Shown: positions 25,578 to 36,708 of the stretch, one piece after another
Layout of the letters: each line of letters begins with the position of its first letter
How positions within the stretch are numbered: the first letter of the stretch is position 1
Origin: Tepidicaulis sp002389665
Lineage (GTDB): Bacteria > Pseudomonadota > Alphaproteobacteria > Parvibaculales > Parvibaculaceae
Assembly (NCBI RefSeq): GCF_965222285.1
Contig: NZ_OZ244942.1
Span: 1,116,001-1,180,000 of the forward strand
DNA: 64,000 bases
Direction: 5' to 3'
The notes under the pieces: generated by a model
What the model saw: the letters and a program-made list of their open reading frames with translations, nothing else
The model's database searches: none
What the model was told of the DNA's origin: nothing
Translations under genes and position numbers: made by a program

Positions 25578-28025
25578 TCAGTTGCCTGCCGCGGCCTCTT
25601 TTTCCTGCGCGCGAATGCGCTCTTGCGTGCGTTGGCGCAGAGTTTTGATCAACGAGCCGATCCGCGTGAGATGCGGTTCCTCGGCATCGAGAATGGCCAG
25701 GAAAAGACGGCTTTTGAACGCGTCGCGCTCCGAAGGAGAGATGGCGGCCTTTGCCAGCGTGTTGCAGGTAATGTCCACTAGCCGCTCTGCCGATTGCAGC
25801 CGTCCCCAAAGATAGTCGTGCTCGCGCGCGGTGCGGCTGAAAAACGCGCCGAAGCGGCCAAGGTCGCGCCCGCGCAGCGCCATGATATTGCTGCCTTTGC
25901 TGAGGCCCTTGGCATCGAGCGGGCTGATCCGGTCCACACGGATCGTGTCGATATCGTCCACTTCCTCATTGAGCAGCATCGGGAAGGTAAGCACATCGAA
26001 AAACGGAAAGCCGAGATAGGATTGCAGCAGCTCGCGCCGCTCGTCTTCCGGCAGCGTGTTGACCGCCATGATGGAGAAGACCTCGTCCACTTCCCGGTCC
26101 ACTTCGCCGAGCGACATGATCGGTGCGAGCGCTTTCAGGATTTCTTCCACCTCAGCAACACTCAGCCTTCCGCCCTTGTCTTTCAAAAGCAAGGAGACTT
26201 TCTGTTTGAAGTCGGTGCCGAAAAAGCCCGGCTGCGTGCGTGCCTGCAAATGATCGAGCGCGCGGTAAAGAAGTCGCTTGAATTCATCCAGCCCTTCGCT
26301 ATCGACATGGACTTCCTCCTGCGCCACGACTTTCTGATAAAGCTCGTTCAGGCGGCGGATGACGAAGCGCAGACGGCGCACGCGGAAATTACGGTCGAAG
26401 TTCCGTAAAAACGCGATCCATTCCTGTGTGGCCTTTTCCCGGTCCCCGCTTGAGGGATTGTGCCAGCGCACCGGGAAAATTCCTTTCGCCTTGGCCCAGG
26501 CTTCCAGCGAATTGGAAAGTGCAAGCCGTTCGCTCGGATGCTGAATGGCGGCGCTCATTTCGTCGATGAGCGTGGTGAGCGCATCGAGAATGGAGAGCAT
26601 CTTGACCTGAATATAGCCGTCATAGGCATAGCCCGCCTGGGAAACGGCCATGGCGTTCGCCTGATGGCGCCAATAGGACAGGGTGGTGACATTCGGTGCA
26701 AGGCTCGGGTCTTCGGCGATGATGGGAGCTACGACATCGGCCACATGGGGCCGCGTGGCGCGCACGACTTCGCGGTATTGGTGAATGCGTTTACTTATCT
26801 GCTGCAGCGTTTCCAGCTCGTCGCGTACCGGCTCATTGCGCGGAATGTCGGAAAGTGCGCCGCGGATCGATTGAAAGAAACCGGGCAGGGAGCGTTTGCG
26901 AATCTTGTTGCGCCCCTCAGGGTCAGGATCGATATAAACGATGCGCCGGTCCACTTCGCGGAAGGCGGGGCGGTTGCGCAGCGCCGTAATCGCTTCGGCG
27001 AAGGGTTTGTTGTTCAGTACCGAACCGTCGATATAACTGGCGCTTGTCGGGTCGAGCCCGGCATCGATGAGCGGTTCGAAATTATGCTGGATGAATTCCT
27101 CCCGCGTCGGCCAGTTTTCGCCGCGCTTTTTCAACACCCGGTCGATTTCGGATATTTGCATGGGCGGAAAAGCGCCCGGAAAACACGAGGTTGCCCGCGC
27201 GGCAAAAACGAGACCCGGAACGTTCTCCGCCCCGAAATCGCTGTCCACCTTACCGTCCGGATGTTTGAAATAATTGAAGTGCAGCACGTGGCGGTGCTCG
27301 CGCTCTTCGATCAGTGGGGGGTCATTCAGCGGAATTTTCTGCGAGAAACCGAAAAAGTCCGTCAGCGTGACGAAAAGCTCCAGCCTATGCCCGAGCGGCA
27401 GGAGCGAGGCGCGCGGGGTGCGCGGCGTCCCCATGCTCTCGCTCGCATCGAGCAGCATATTTGTCAGCTTTTCACCGGAAAAGGGCGGCTTGAACCAGCG
27501 CGAGCGTAAAAAGAGTGAGGCTTTTTCGCGCGCTTCCTCGTCGGGAATAAGTTTTGTCAGCCACTTATTGTTGATGTTCCAGAAGAGCGGGCGGATGAAG
27601 ACCTTGCTCCATTTGCCTGGCATCGCTTCATCATCGAGCAGCGCCGTGACATCGGCCTTGTTGAGCCACATGTCCCGGTGCGTGTCGAGCGGCAGGTCAT
27701 GGGCAAGTGAGCGGGCGAGCATGACGCCATTGATGCCCCCGGCGGAAGCGCCCGCGATCACATCGACAAAGACGCGCAGTTCTACTTCTTCGCCAATGCG
27801 CTTCAAGATGTCGAAATAGACGCTCTCCGTATCGCTTTCGCGCGCCGTGTCGTCATTGAGGTCGGTATAGGTTTTTTCCTGGCGCTCGGAGGCGAGCAGC
27901 GGCGCGTTATAGATGCGCGAGGCGCGGACAAGCTTTTGAATCTCTTTCGTGACGCCGTGCATATAGACGGCGAGCGACACCCCGCCATAGCAGACAAGCG
28001 CAAGCCTGAGCTCTTTTTCCTTCAT
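25578..28025 (-). CDS. Large patatin-like phospholipase
   Basis: 815 residues, much longer than a single patatin domain. The N-terminus has the oxyanion loop CYGGVSLAVYMHG, the nucleophile in VIAGASAGGINGVMLARS (Ser 94) and the dyad aspartate in YIDGSVLNNKPF (Asp 333). The ~450 residues after that are rich in charged helices and match the long C-terminal part of DUF3376-type patatin proteins; I see no extra catalytic motif there. It should hydrolyse lipid acyl esters, perhaps at the inner membrane. It converges on the lipase gene with only 12 bases between stops. Confidence 0.83.
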   Translation of the reverse strand: MKEKELRLALVCYGGVSLAVYMHGVTKEIQKLVRASRIYNAPLLASERQEKTYTDLNDDTARESDTESVYFDILKRIGEEVELRVFVDVIAGASAGGINGVMLARSLAHDLPLDTHRDMWLNKADVTALLDDEAMPGKWSKVFIRPLFWNINNKWLTKLIPDEEAREKASLFLRSRWFKPPFSGEKLTNMLLDASESMGTPRTPRASLLPLGHRLELFVTLTDFFGFSQKIPLNDPPLIEEREHRHVLHFNYFKHPDGKVDSDFGAENVPGLVFAARATSCFPGAFPPMQISEIDRVLKKRGENWPTREEFIQHNFEPLIDAGLDPTSASYIDGSVLNNKPFAEAITALRNRPAFREVDRRIVYIDPDPEGRNKIRKRSLPGFFQSIRGALSDIPRNEPVRDELETLQQISKRIHQYREVVRATRPHVADVVAPIIAEDPSLAPNVTTLSYWRHQANAMAVSQAGYAYDGYIQVKMLSILDALTTLIDEMSAAIQHPSERLALSNSLEAWAKAKGIFPVRWHNPSSGDREKATQEWIAFLRNFDRNFRVRRLRFVIRRLNELYQKVVAQEEVHVDSEGLDEFKRLLYRALDHLQARTQPGFFGTDFKQKVSLLLKDKGGRLSVAEVEEILKALAPIMSLGEVDREVDEVFSIMAVNTLPEDERRELLQSYLGFPFFDVLTFPMLLNEEVDDIDTIRVDRISPLDAKGLSKGSNIMALRGRDLGRFGAFFSRTAREHDYLWGRLQSAERLVDITCNTLAKAAISPSERDAFKSRLFLAILDAEEPHLTRIGSLIKTLRQRTQERIRAQEKEAAAGN

Positions 28026-28115
28026 CCGGCATTGCCCCGTTTTTGGCCCCGTTTCTGGCCGCCTATCCGGGCGGGGTGGCCCGCGCAGGATAGGTCTTCA
28101 TTCTTACGCGGCAGG

Positions 28116-28811
28116 CTATGGCGCGGTCAAATGCTCAGCCGCGGCTTTCGAGCGGCCCTGCCGGATGGGGGCGGTATGGGCCGGACGGGCCGTCAGGCGC
28201 TGAGCGGTAAGGTTGAGATAGGCGCTGGCAAAAAAGAGGTAGGTGGCCACGCATTCGATCGTTTCTTCGATCATTTTCGACTGGTTCTTCCCCTCGATCA
28301 GCACTTCCTTTTCCGTGGCGTCGGTAAAAAGGTAAAGTGCGATACCGAGCAAGGTAAAAACACCAGGCCGGGTTTTCGCCCAGCCCCAGGCCGCCTCGAA
28401 ACCGGCACGGATGTAGCGCAGGCTCGCCGCGATCAGCCCCAGCCAGAAAACCCCCAGCACCGCATAGTGCAAGTCGCCTTCGATGATGAAGAGGAAGTAA
28501 GGCTCGGCCCAGGTCCGCTCCACTTCCACCTCGCGCGAGAGCACCGTCGTGAGAAAAAGTCCGAGCCCGGCAAAGAGCCGGCGCGGCACGGGCACCGTTT
28601 CACCATAGGCGGCGATGAAGAAGAGAAGTGCCCCTGCGAGGAGATAGAGAAGCTGCAGGATCTCGGCCGCCTGGTTCTCCCGGAAGCCCTCGCCGATCGT
28701 CCAGTCGCCCGTTGCCAGCGCATAGGCGAGGAACCCTGCCATGGCCGCAAAGAGGGTCCACAAAAAAGCGCCATGAATGCCGCTGCCGTTTGTACCGAAT
28801 GAAAGACGCAT
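28116..28811 (-). CDS. Unknown integral membrane protein, about six helices
   Basis: 231 residues; family not recognised. Hydrophobic helices lie near residues 14-34, 47-66, 76-91, 110-128, 148-162 and 183-200. Acidic clusters sit next to them: SREVEVERTWAEPYF after helix 3, and DATEKEVLIEGKNQSKMIEE followed by TIE before helix 6. Intramembrane acidic residues suggest metal binding or catalysis, but there is no family evidence for either. The gene is upstream of and co-directional with the patatin gene, 90 bases away, so the two could be cotranscribed. Confidence 0.65.
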   Translation of the reverse strand: MRLSFGTNGSGIHGAFLWTLFAAMAGFLAYALATGDWTIGEGFRENQAAEILQLLYLLAGALLFFIAAYGETVPVPRRLFAGLGLFLTTVLSREVEVERTWAEPYFLFIIEGDLHYAVLGVFWLGLIAASLRYIRAGFEAAWGWAKTRPGVFTLLGIALYLFTDATEKEVLIEGKNQSKMIEETIECVATYLFFASAYLNLTAQRLTARPAHTAPIRQGRSKAAAEHLTAP

Positions 28812-28966
28812 GAACGCTCCGGAAAGAGAAAGGGGGTGAGCCCGGGATCAGAGCGGAGCCCTAACATGCAGGCAGGACACAGAGCCCGGAAAATCCGGGC
28901 GAGGGCCGGCTCTTGCGATCACGTTTCAGCGAGAGGCGGCGGGGCAGGCGTCAAATGCGGGAAAAA

Positions 28967-29042
28967 TGGTGGGCGGTACTGGATTCGAACCAGTGACCCC
29001 AGCGATGTGAACACTGTGCTCTACCAACTGAGCTAACCGCCC
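28967..29042 (-). tRNA. tRNA-Val (anticodon CAC)
   Basis: The minus-strand sequence folds into a full cloverleaf. Acceptor GGGCGGT pairs with ACCGCCC, D stem is GCTC/GAGC, anticodon stem CAGTG/CGCTG holds loop TTCACAT, T arm is ACTGG-TTCGAAT-CCAGT, and the 3' CCA is encoded. The anticodon reads CAC, hence valine GTG codons. A run of five T follows the CCA. Confidence 0.97.
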
Positions 29043-29173
29043 ACGGGGGCGCAAGACGCGCCTCAGAGGGGCGTCTATAGGCTGCGCGGGCTTTTCAGTC
29101 AAGCCCAAGGGCGGCTAGGCTGGGCAAAGAAAAGAGGCCCTGAAAAGGGCCGCGATAAGGGAAAGGAAACCCC

Positions 29174-30352
29174 ATGGCCGCCGCCCCTCAACTCACCCGT
29201 CCCGGCCCCCTCCACACGCTGGGCATTCTCGCCCGCCTTGGCCTGCGTGCGCTCAAAAGCCGCTGGCAGGGGGAGGGCGCGGACCCGGAGAAAGAGGCGG
29301 AGGCCTTCGCCGCCGCCTTTACCGGGGCGGTGCGCGCCCATGAGCACAGTTTCGCCGGCTGGGCGTGCACGCAGGTGCCGGCGGGCGCGGCGGACTGGGT
29401 CGATACCGGCATCGATCTCGAACGCGGCCAGCGCTTTTCGCTTTTTGCGGCGGGCGCCGTCTGGCTTGCCCGCCCGCTCGGCCTGCGCTTCGGCCCGCAA
29501 ACGGGGCTCTGGCTGCGCATCGGGGAAGGGCGCATCGAAAAGATGATCGGCGCCACCCATAGCGGCGAGGCGGATGTCTCGGGCCGACTCTATGTCATCA
29601 CCAAGCCGCCCGGCGAATGGCTGAGCGAGGCGGGGGATTTCGACCCCGCTTACCCGCGCGAGGAACTGGAAGGCGGCTTCACGCTCGGCATCTGCCTCTG
29701 GAAGAACCGGGACGGCCCGCGCGCGCTCCAGCCCCTGCAGGAGGCGCACCCGCTTTTCGCCCGCGAGGTGAAGCGCCTGGCCGCCCCCATCAAAACGCCG
29801 GAGGGCTGGCATTATCTCTGGCGCCTCGGCCAAGGGGAAATCTACCGCCAGGAGCACGAGGCGGATAATTGCATGCACTGCCATACGAAAGAGGACGTCG
29901 GCATCCTGCAATATCCCGCGCCCATGCCGCTCACCGACAAGCTCACCCTCGACTGGCGCTGGAAGGCGGACCGGCTGCCCTCCGCGCTCGCCGAAGACAT
30001 CCAGCCGACCCATGATTATCTCTCCATCGCGGTGGAGTTCGATAACGGCCAGGACCTGACCTATATGTGGTCCGGCGGCCTCGCCCCCGGCACTATCTTC
30101 CGCTGCCCGCTTCCCTGGTGGGACGAGCGCGAAACCCACTGGGTGCTGCGCGGGCCGGGGGACCTTGGCCGCTGGCTCGATGAAAGCCGCCCGCTCAAGG
30201 CCGATTATGAAAAGGCGATCGGCGGCGAGCCGCCCCGCTCCGTCACCGCCGTCTGGCTGATCGCGGTCTCCTGCTTTCAGCGCGGGGAGGGCGTGTGCAC
30301 CTATGAGCGCATCGAGCTCGTGGACGGGCGCGAGCATGTGAGGGTGGTTTAG
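29174..30352 (+). CDS. DUF3047-domain protein with an internal CXXCH motif
   Basis: 392 residues. The C-terminal ~150 residues (LTLDWRWKADRLPSALAEDI, HDYLSIAVEFDNGQDL, ETHWVLRGP, DLGRWLDESRPLKADYEKA, VTAVWLIAVSCFQ) match DUF3047. The middle has a lectin-like segment (IEKMIGATHSGEADVSGRLY), and DNCMHCHTKEDVG contains C-M-H-C-H, the covalent haem motif. No signal peptide or lipobox is visible at the N-terminus, which argues against a normal exported cytochrome c. GGGAAAGGAAACC precedes the ATG. Function unknown. Confidence 0.68.
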   Translation: MAAAPQLTRPGPLHTLGILARLGLRALKSRWQGEGADPEKEAEAFAAAFTGAVRAHEHSFAGWACTQVPAGAADWVDTGIDLERGQRFSLFAAGAVWLARPLGLRFGPQTGLWLRIGEGRIEKMIGATHSGEADVSGRLYVITKPPGEWLSEAGDFDPAYPREELEGGFTLGICLWKNRDGPRALQPLQEAHPLFAREVKRLAAPIKTPEGWHYLWRLGQGEIYRQEHEADNCMHCHTKEDVGILQYPAPMPLTDKLTLDWRWKADRLPSALAEDIQPTHDYLSIAVEFDNGQDLTYMWSGGLAPGTIFRCPLPWWDERETHWVLRGPGDLGRWLDESRPLKADYEKAIGGEPPRSVTAVWLIAVSCFQRGEGVCTYERIELVDGREHVRVV

Positions 30353-30425
30353 AACCCCGCCGGAAGATTCCGTGTCTGCGGCGCACCGCTTCGCGCTGCA
30401 CCGCGCACGGAATGACGAGGGTGAT

Positions 30426-31115
30426 TTAGAACCCCGCGAAAGCTTCCGGCGCGAGGCGGCGCAGCGCGTCCGGAAACGCGTCATAATGATCGATGACGAT
30501 ATCCGCGCCGAGCTCACCCACCGGCACCCGCGTATAACCGAAGGAAAGGGCGATGGAGGGAATGCCCGCCGCCAGCGCCGCATCGATATCGGGCGCGGAA
30601 TCCCCCACCATGATCGCCCGGCCGGCATCCCCGCCGAGCCGGCGCACCGCTTCCAGAAGATGATCGGGATGGGGCTTCTTCACCGGTAGCGTATCCCCGC
30701 CGATGACCACGGGGAAAAAATGCGTGAGCGAAAGCGCGTCGAGCACCTGATGGGCGAGGCTCTCGATCTTGTTCGTGCAGACCGCCATGGCCGCGCCATG
30801 TTCGGCCAGCCTTTCAAGCTGCGCCAGAACGCCGGGCCACAGCACCGTGTGATCGGCAATATGCTCGGAATAATAGGCGATGAAATCCTGAAAGGCCTGG
30901 TCGAGCTGCGCTTCACCGGCGGGCTCGCCCGTCTCCTTGAAGCCGCGCTCCATGAGCAGCCGCGCGCCGCCGCCGACGAGATGGCGCACCCGCGCTTCGG
31001 GCACTTCCTCGCGGCCATGGCGCGCCAGGATCACATTCATCGTGTGGCAAAGGTCCGGGGCCGTATCGGCCAGGGTGCCGTCGAGATCGAAAAGAAGAAC
31101 AGGCCGCGCGCTCAT
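30426..31115 (-). CDS. gph: Phosphoglycolate phosphatase (HAD superfamily)
   Basis: 229 residues from the ATG at 31113-31115. HAD motif I is LLFDLDGTLADTAPDL, motif II the CTNK segment, motif III VKKPHPDHL, and motif IV IMVGDSAPDIDAALAAG. The DTAPDL cap start and overall length match Gph, which removes 2-phosphoglycolate formed by oxidative damage to DNA ends or by other routes. Related HAD phosphatases with other substrates cannot be excluded. Confidence 0.85.
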   Translation of the reverse strand: MSARPVLLFDLDGTLADTAPDLCHTMNVILARHGREEVPEARVRHLVGGGARLLMERGFKETGEPAGEAQLDQAFQDFIAYYSEHIADHTVLWPGVLAQLERLAEHGAAMAVCTNKIESLAHQVLDALSLTHFFPVVIGGDTLPVKKPHPDHLLEAVRRLGGDAGRAIMVGDSAPDIDAALAAGIPSIALSFGYTRVPVGELGADIVIDHYDAFPDALRRLAPEAFAGF

Positions 31116-31296
31116 ATCAGTCTCTGTATTTTCACTCCGGCTGCCTCCGCGCAGCCCGACGTTCTCTCGCATGCGGGCCGCGCCGATGCAAGCGGCAAGC
31201 ACCGGATCGGCCCGCGCCGCGCGCCTGTGGATAAGCCGGAAAGGAATCCGCCTTCAAGCGCTTGGGCGGGAAACCGGATTCAAAATCTGAAGCGCT

Positions 31297-32043
31297 TCAT
31301 CCAGCATCTGAACTTTGCCCGGCGGCAATGCCGAGCGCTTTAAGCCGCGCTTCAAGCCCCCCGCGCGCCCGTTCCCAGTCCGCCCGCGTGAAACCGAACA
31401 TCACCGTGTCGCGCAGCCGCATCTGCCCCGTCTCATGGCCCGCCTCGTCCCGCACGGGCAGATGCATGTGATGGCGCAGCACCCCCTCGCGCACCGCGCC
31501 GAGCTTGGCGATGGCGGCCTGCGAGCGGGTGTTCAGCGCGTCGGTCTTCAGCTCCATGCGGGTGAGGCCCAGCCTCTCGAAGCCATGGGCAAGCAGCAGA
31601 TATTTCGCCGCCGGGTTCACCGCCCCGCCCCAATGGGAGGGGTGATACCAGGTGTGGCCGATCTCCGCCCGCCGGTCCCGGCTGGAAATGTTGAGATAGC
31701 GGGTGGAGCCGGCAAGCTGCCCTTCCTCGCCCGTGCCGCCCGGACCCTGAGAACCGGCGAGCCGGATCGCCCAGACGCTTTCGCGCCCCGCCTCCGCCTC
31801 GCCGAGCGACCAGTCGAACCAGGCATCGAAGCGGGCCCCGCGCGCGGCAATGGGCATCCAGCGCCAGATGCGCGCCTCCTCCCCGGCGGCGCGCAAGCCC
31901 TCCCGGTGGGCGGGAGAAAGCGGCTCGAGCCGCACCGGCCCGAGCGTGAGCAGGCAGGCCCGCCAGTCCTCGGCCCCCAGCGGGGGGAGCGGGGCGTCGA
32001 GCGCGGTGTCGGGCGGGCCGGATGGATCGGGCAAATCGGTCAC
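31297..32043 (-). CDS. GNAT family N-acetyltransferase
   Basis: 248 residues from a GTG at 32041-32043, chosen because AAGGAAG lies 8 bases upstream; an open frame continues further but has no similarity. The layout matches the RimJ/RimL-like GNATs of the YdaF/ribosomal type: TLGPVRLEPLSPAHREGLRA at the N-terminus, STRYLNISSRDRRAEIGHTW, the acetyl-CoA region NPAAKYLLLAHGFE, and RMELKTDALNTRSQAAIAKL. Acceptor unknown. Confidence 0.82.
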   Translation of the reverse strand: MTDLPDPSGPPDTALDAPLPPLGAEDWRACLLTLGPVRLEPLSPAHREGLRAAGEEARIWRWMPIAARGARFDAWFDWSLGEAEAGRESVWAIRLAGSQGPGGTGEEGQLAGSTRYLNISSRDRRAEIGHTWYHPSHWGGAVNPAAKYLLLAHGFERLGLTRMELKTDALNTRSQAAIAKLGAVREGVLRHHMHLPVRDEAGHETGQMRLRDTVMFGFTRADWERARGGLEARLKALGIAAGQSSDAG

Positions 32044-32611
32044 GTCGGTCTTCCTTTTGTCGGGCCGGGCAAGGGGCAGCGCATTGGCCCCATAAAGCCC
32101 GCGCCACGCGCAAATGGGCAGAGCCAATCCGCTTATGGGCGCCATGCCGCCCATGACCGTCGCGGGGCTCGATGGGCCATTTCGAGGAAGCGCCAAAAGC
32201 TCCGCGGCGGCGCGCCGCCCGGAGGGATGAGTCTTCCGGCCCCGCCTTAAAAGGAGGGGCAAGGAGCGCCGCAAGCGACGATCCTAGCTAGATACGGTTC
32301 GCCTGACGGCGCTCCTCGCGCGGCGTTTTTTGGTTCGCTACCGGCCCGCCCAGCTCGCCCGCAGCCTGAAAGACTGCGCCGGGTCGTAGTGCCCGGACCC
32401 ATGCCGGTACCCCCGGGACGCGCGGGACCGTTATTTCCGCGCGCCGCAGGCGCCGCTCCCGTTCCGGCAGGCGGCCGGTCCGTCCACCCCCTCCACGAAA
32501 CGGGACTGGGTCAGAATAAAAGCGGGGGAGAAGGCGGGGATAAGTTTTTGGTGGAAATTTAAAAGTACCTACCCAGAAGCCGTTTGCCTAAAACTTACAA
32601 CTGCTCGTCTC
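32044..32611. other. 568-base gap with a large GC-rich stem-loop
   Basis: No gene was recognised. AGGAGCGCC (32262-32270) pairs with GGCGCTCCT (32308-32316) around a 37-base loop containing the palindrome CTAGCTAG and a further short GCGA/TCGC stem; TTTTTT follows at about 32326. From 32340 to 32500 the DNA is very GC-rich and stem-forming, then composition drops abruptly towards the ATPase gene. I compared it with tmRNA, RNase P and SRP RNA consensus pieces and found no convincing match. It may hold a small RNA or an old integration site. Confidence 0.4.
32590..32599 (+). repeat. Left copy of the 10-bp direct repeat AAAACTTACA
   Basis: An identical copy is at 34219-34228 in the same orientation. 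The two bracket the AT-rich ATPase gene within 12 and 24 bases of its ends. Next to each lies a second near-repeat, GGAAATTTAAAA on the left and GGAAATTCAAAA on the right. Such short direct repeats could be target-site or attachment-site traces. Confidence 0.45.
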
Positions 32612-34195
32612 TTATTGCAGTTCTTCAGGACGCAGAATAGCACGTCGAATTGCTCTCCAGTCATCAGGCGGAACCTCCGCATAATCTTGCTGGCCATCCT
32701 CTTGAGGCAAAAGGTTGTTAGGAGCCTGTGATGTGCTCATAAGCTCCACGTAACAGCCATAGTCCAATTTATAAACATCATACCTTGCGCCAGGGTCGTC
32801 GTGGGAAGAGACATTCTTTTTTAGCACGTGTAATAAACGGCTATCAAAAAGCTTGTCTATCCGCTCATCTCGAGTATCTGCTGGGAAAAAGAATGCGCGA
32901 GCACGCCGTTGTCCAATGACTTCATTGATGATTTGTTGAAGCAGATCCGCTAACGCGTTGTCAGATTTGAGCGCAATGCTCTTGTCGGTATGATACCAAT
33001 TTCTGGCACCTTTTCTTATATGCGCCATTGATATTGCAGAATCGAAAGAAGACTTGCAAACCTCCTTGAGTAGGTGGATCGCATCCCTAGGAACGCCTTC
33101 AGAAGCTCGAACAAATTCATCAAAAACAGTATACTGAGTGAACAGGTTTTGAACTAACTGCTCAGGGCTTGTAATTGGATCTGTCGTTCCTTCTTCTTCT
33201 TTCCCCTCCTCCGCAATGATCGACTTGTAATGTCGGTAGACTAGATGCTGAAAGAAGTCACGAGCCTTTTGTTGGTCGTTGTCGAATACCATGAAGTCAT
33301 CCAGGTTCAGGTCCGCACTGGCGTCTGCACCTAGTTCTATTCCCACATACTCTCCCTTGCTGCGTGAGATCATAAAGTTGGAACGATGCTCAATTGCTGC
33401 GATTTTGATTGTTACCTCACGGAGCGGGAAGAGGCATCTCCGGAAAAGGTCTGCCAAATAGGGTTGCAAGTCTGTAGGAACTTCACTCCATTCATCTAAG
33501 AGTATCCAAAGTCTCTCTACCTCCGTAGCTTTCAGAAGATCATTCAGCTTGTCTTGAATGCCTCCGAAGGTGAGATGAGGGACTACTCTTCCGCTTGTTT
33601 CCGTGGTGTAGCTTTTTTTGTCTTCTTTCGTAGCGTCTTTTCCACCACCTAAAGACAATCCTGGGTTTAGAGCGTTTAGGTCGAGGCCACCTTGACCGCT
33701 GGTGTTATTAGAAGTTGTTTGAGTTTCAGCGTGAGAGACTTGTGTCGGGCCAATTACACGAACTTTTAGAATTTGCTCGGCGAATTCGTCTAAGTGCTTT
33801 GACACAGCATCTGCGTTCTTCACTCTGTCCACAGCATCAATAGCAAAAGGCAATATTTCATCGTGTATTGCCAGAAGTACATCACATAATAGCGTTGTTG
33901 CGCGTTCTGCTATCGTTAAGTTGGTATCAGAGTAAATGGATCCATTTGAGCCAACTTGGCGAAGATCAATGTAGATTGGCACGCTGTATGCGGAGCGGAC
34001 TTGTTCAGCCAAAAACTTTAGTGCATGGGTTTTTCCCGTTCCTCTTCGACCAAAAACAATCTGATTGTTTTCAGTGACGAGAACGTCCATCAATGGTTCC
34101 GCATTAACAAAGGTCTTTGTGAGGATTTCCTCTCCCGCTCTCTCTGCTCGAACATTTAGCTTTTGAATTAGCTTCTTTTTGATTTCCTTTGACAA
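32612..34195 (-). CDS. AT-rich orphan P-loop ATPase
   Basis: 527 residues. Walker A is GRRGTGKT (49-56), Walker B LWILLDE (229-235), and a sensor-like strand IKIAAIEHRSNFM follows. The ORC/STAND-like pattern continues with a helical region (NDQQKARDFFQHLVYRHYKS, EGVPRDAIHLLKEV) and a C-terminal winged-helix-sized segment. An insertion at about 145-205 is low-complexity and Ser/Thr/Gly-rich. Start is TTG at 34193-34195 behind GAGGGGG. Base and codon use (AGA, TTA, ATA) is far more AT-rich than all neighbours, indicating recent transfer. The fold resembles stand-alone ATPases of defence or island loci; the function is unknown. Confidence 0.75.
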   Translation of the reverse strand: MSKEIKKKLIQKLNVRAERAGEEILTKTFVNAEPLMDVLVTENNQIVFGRRGTGKTHALKFLAEQVRSAYSVPIYIDLRQVGSNGSIYSDTNLTIAERATTLLCDVLLAIHDEILPFAIDAVDRVKNADAVSKHLDEFAEQILKVRVIGPTQVSHAETQTTSNNTSGQGGLDLNALNPGLSLGGGKDATKEDKKSYTTETSGRVVPHLTFGGIQDKLNDLLKATEVERLWILLDEWSEVPTDLQPYLADLFRRCLFPLREVTIKIAAIEHRSNFMISRSKGEYVGIELGADASADLNLDDFMVFDNDQQKARDFFQHLVYRHYKSIIAEEGKEEEGTTDPITSPEQLVQNLFTQYTVFDEFVRASEGVPRDAIHLLKEVCKSSFDSAISMAHIRKGARNWYHTDKSIALKSDNALADLLQQIINEVIGQRRARAFFFPADTRDERIDKLFDSRLLHVLKKNVSSHDDPGARYDVYKLDYGCYVELMSTSQAPNNLLPQEDGQQDYAEVPPDDWRAIRRAILRPEELQ

Positions 34196-34218
34196 TTGCG
34201 CCCCCTCAACGGAAATTC

Positions 34219-34228
34219 AAAACTTACA
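34219..34228 (+). repeat. Right copy of the 10-bp direct repeat AAAACTTACA
   Basis: Identical to 32590-32599. It lies just upstream of the ATPase ribosome binding site, in the AT-rich stretch that extends to about 34330, where uvrB begins from its 3' end. Confidence 0.45.
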
Positions 34229-34333
34229 GTTTATCATAAGGGGGTTACATGTATTAGCAAGCATGTACTGGAATGAGAGCACTTGTTTGAAAGAGAAAAT
34301 TTGAACCCCCGTGTGACTCCGCCATCTCTTGGC

Positions 34334-36619
<2,286 letters not shown>

Positions 36620-36708
36620 GGCCCACAATATGGCGGCGCCGGCCCCGTCTGGCTAGGGCCATTTGGCAGGAGATGGCGGCAGGGCGCTTCACTCCTGACA
36701 GCAGGGTG

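Noticed and set aside
29174..30352. Calling the DUF3047 protein a c-type cytochrome
   Set aside because: There is only one CXXCH, no signal peptide and no distal methionine context, so haem attachment is not supported.
32044..32611. tmRNA, RNase P RNA or SRP RNA in the structured gap
   Set aside because: No tag-peptide coding segment, T-arm or conserved RNase P/SRP core blocks could be found on either strand.
32612..34195. Calling the ATPase island a known defence system
   Set aside because: There is a single gene with no effector, nuclease or partner, and the family could not be fixed from motifs alone.
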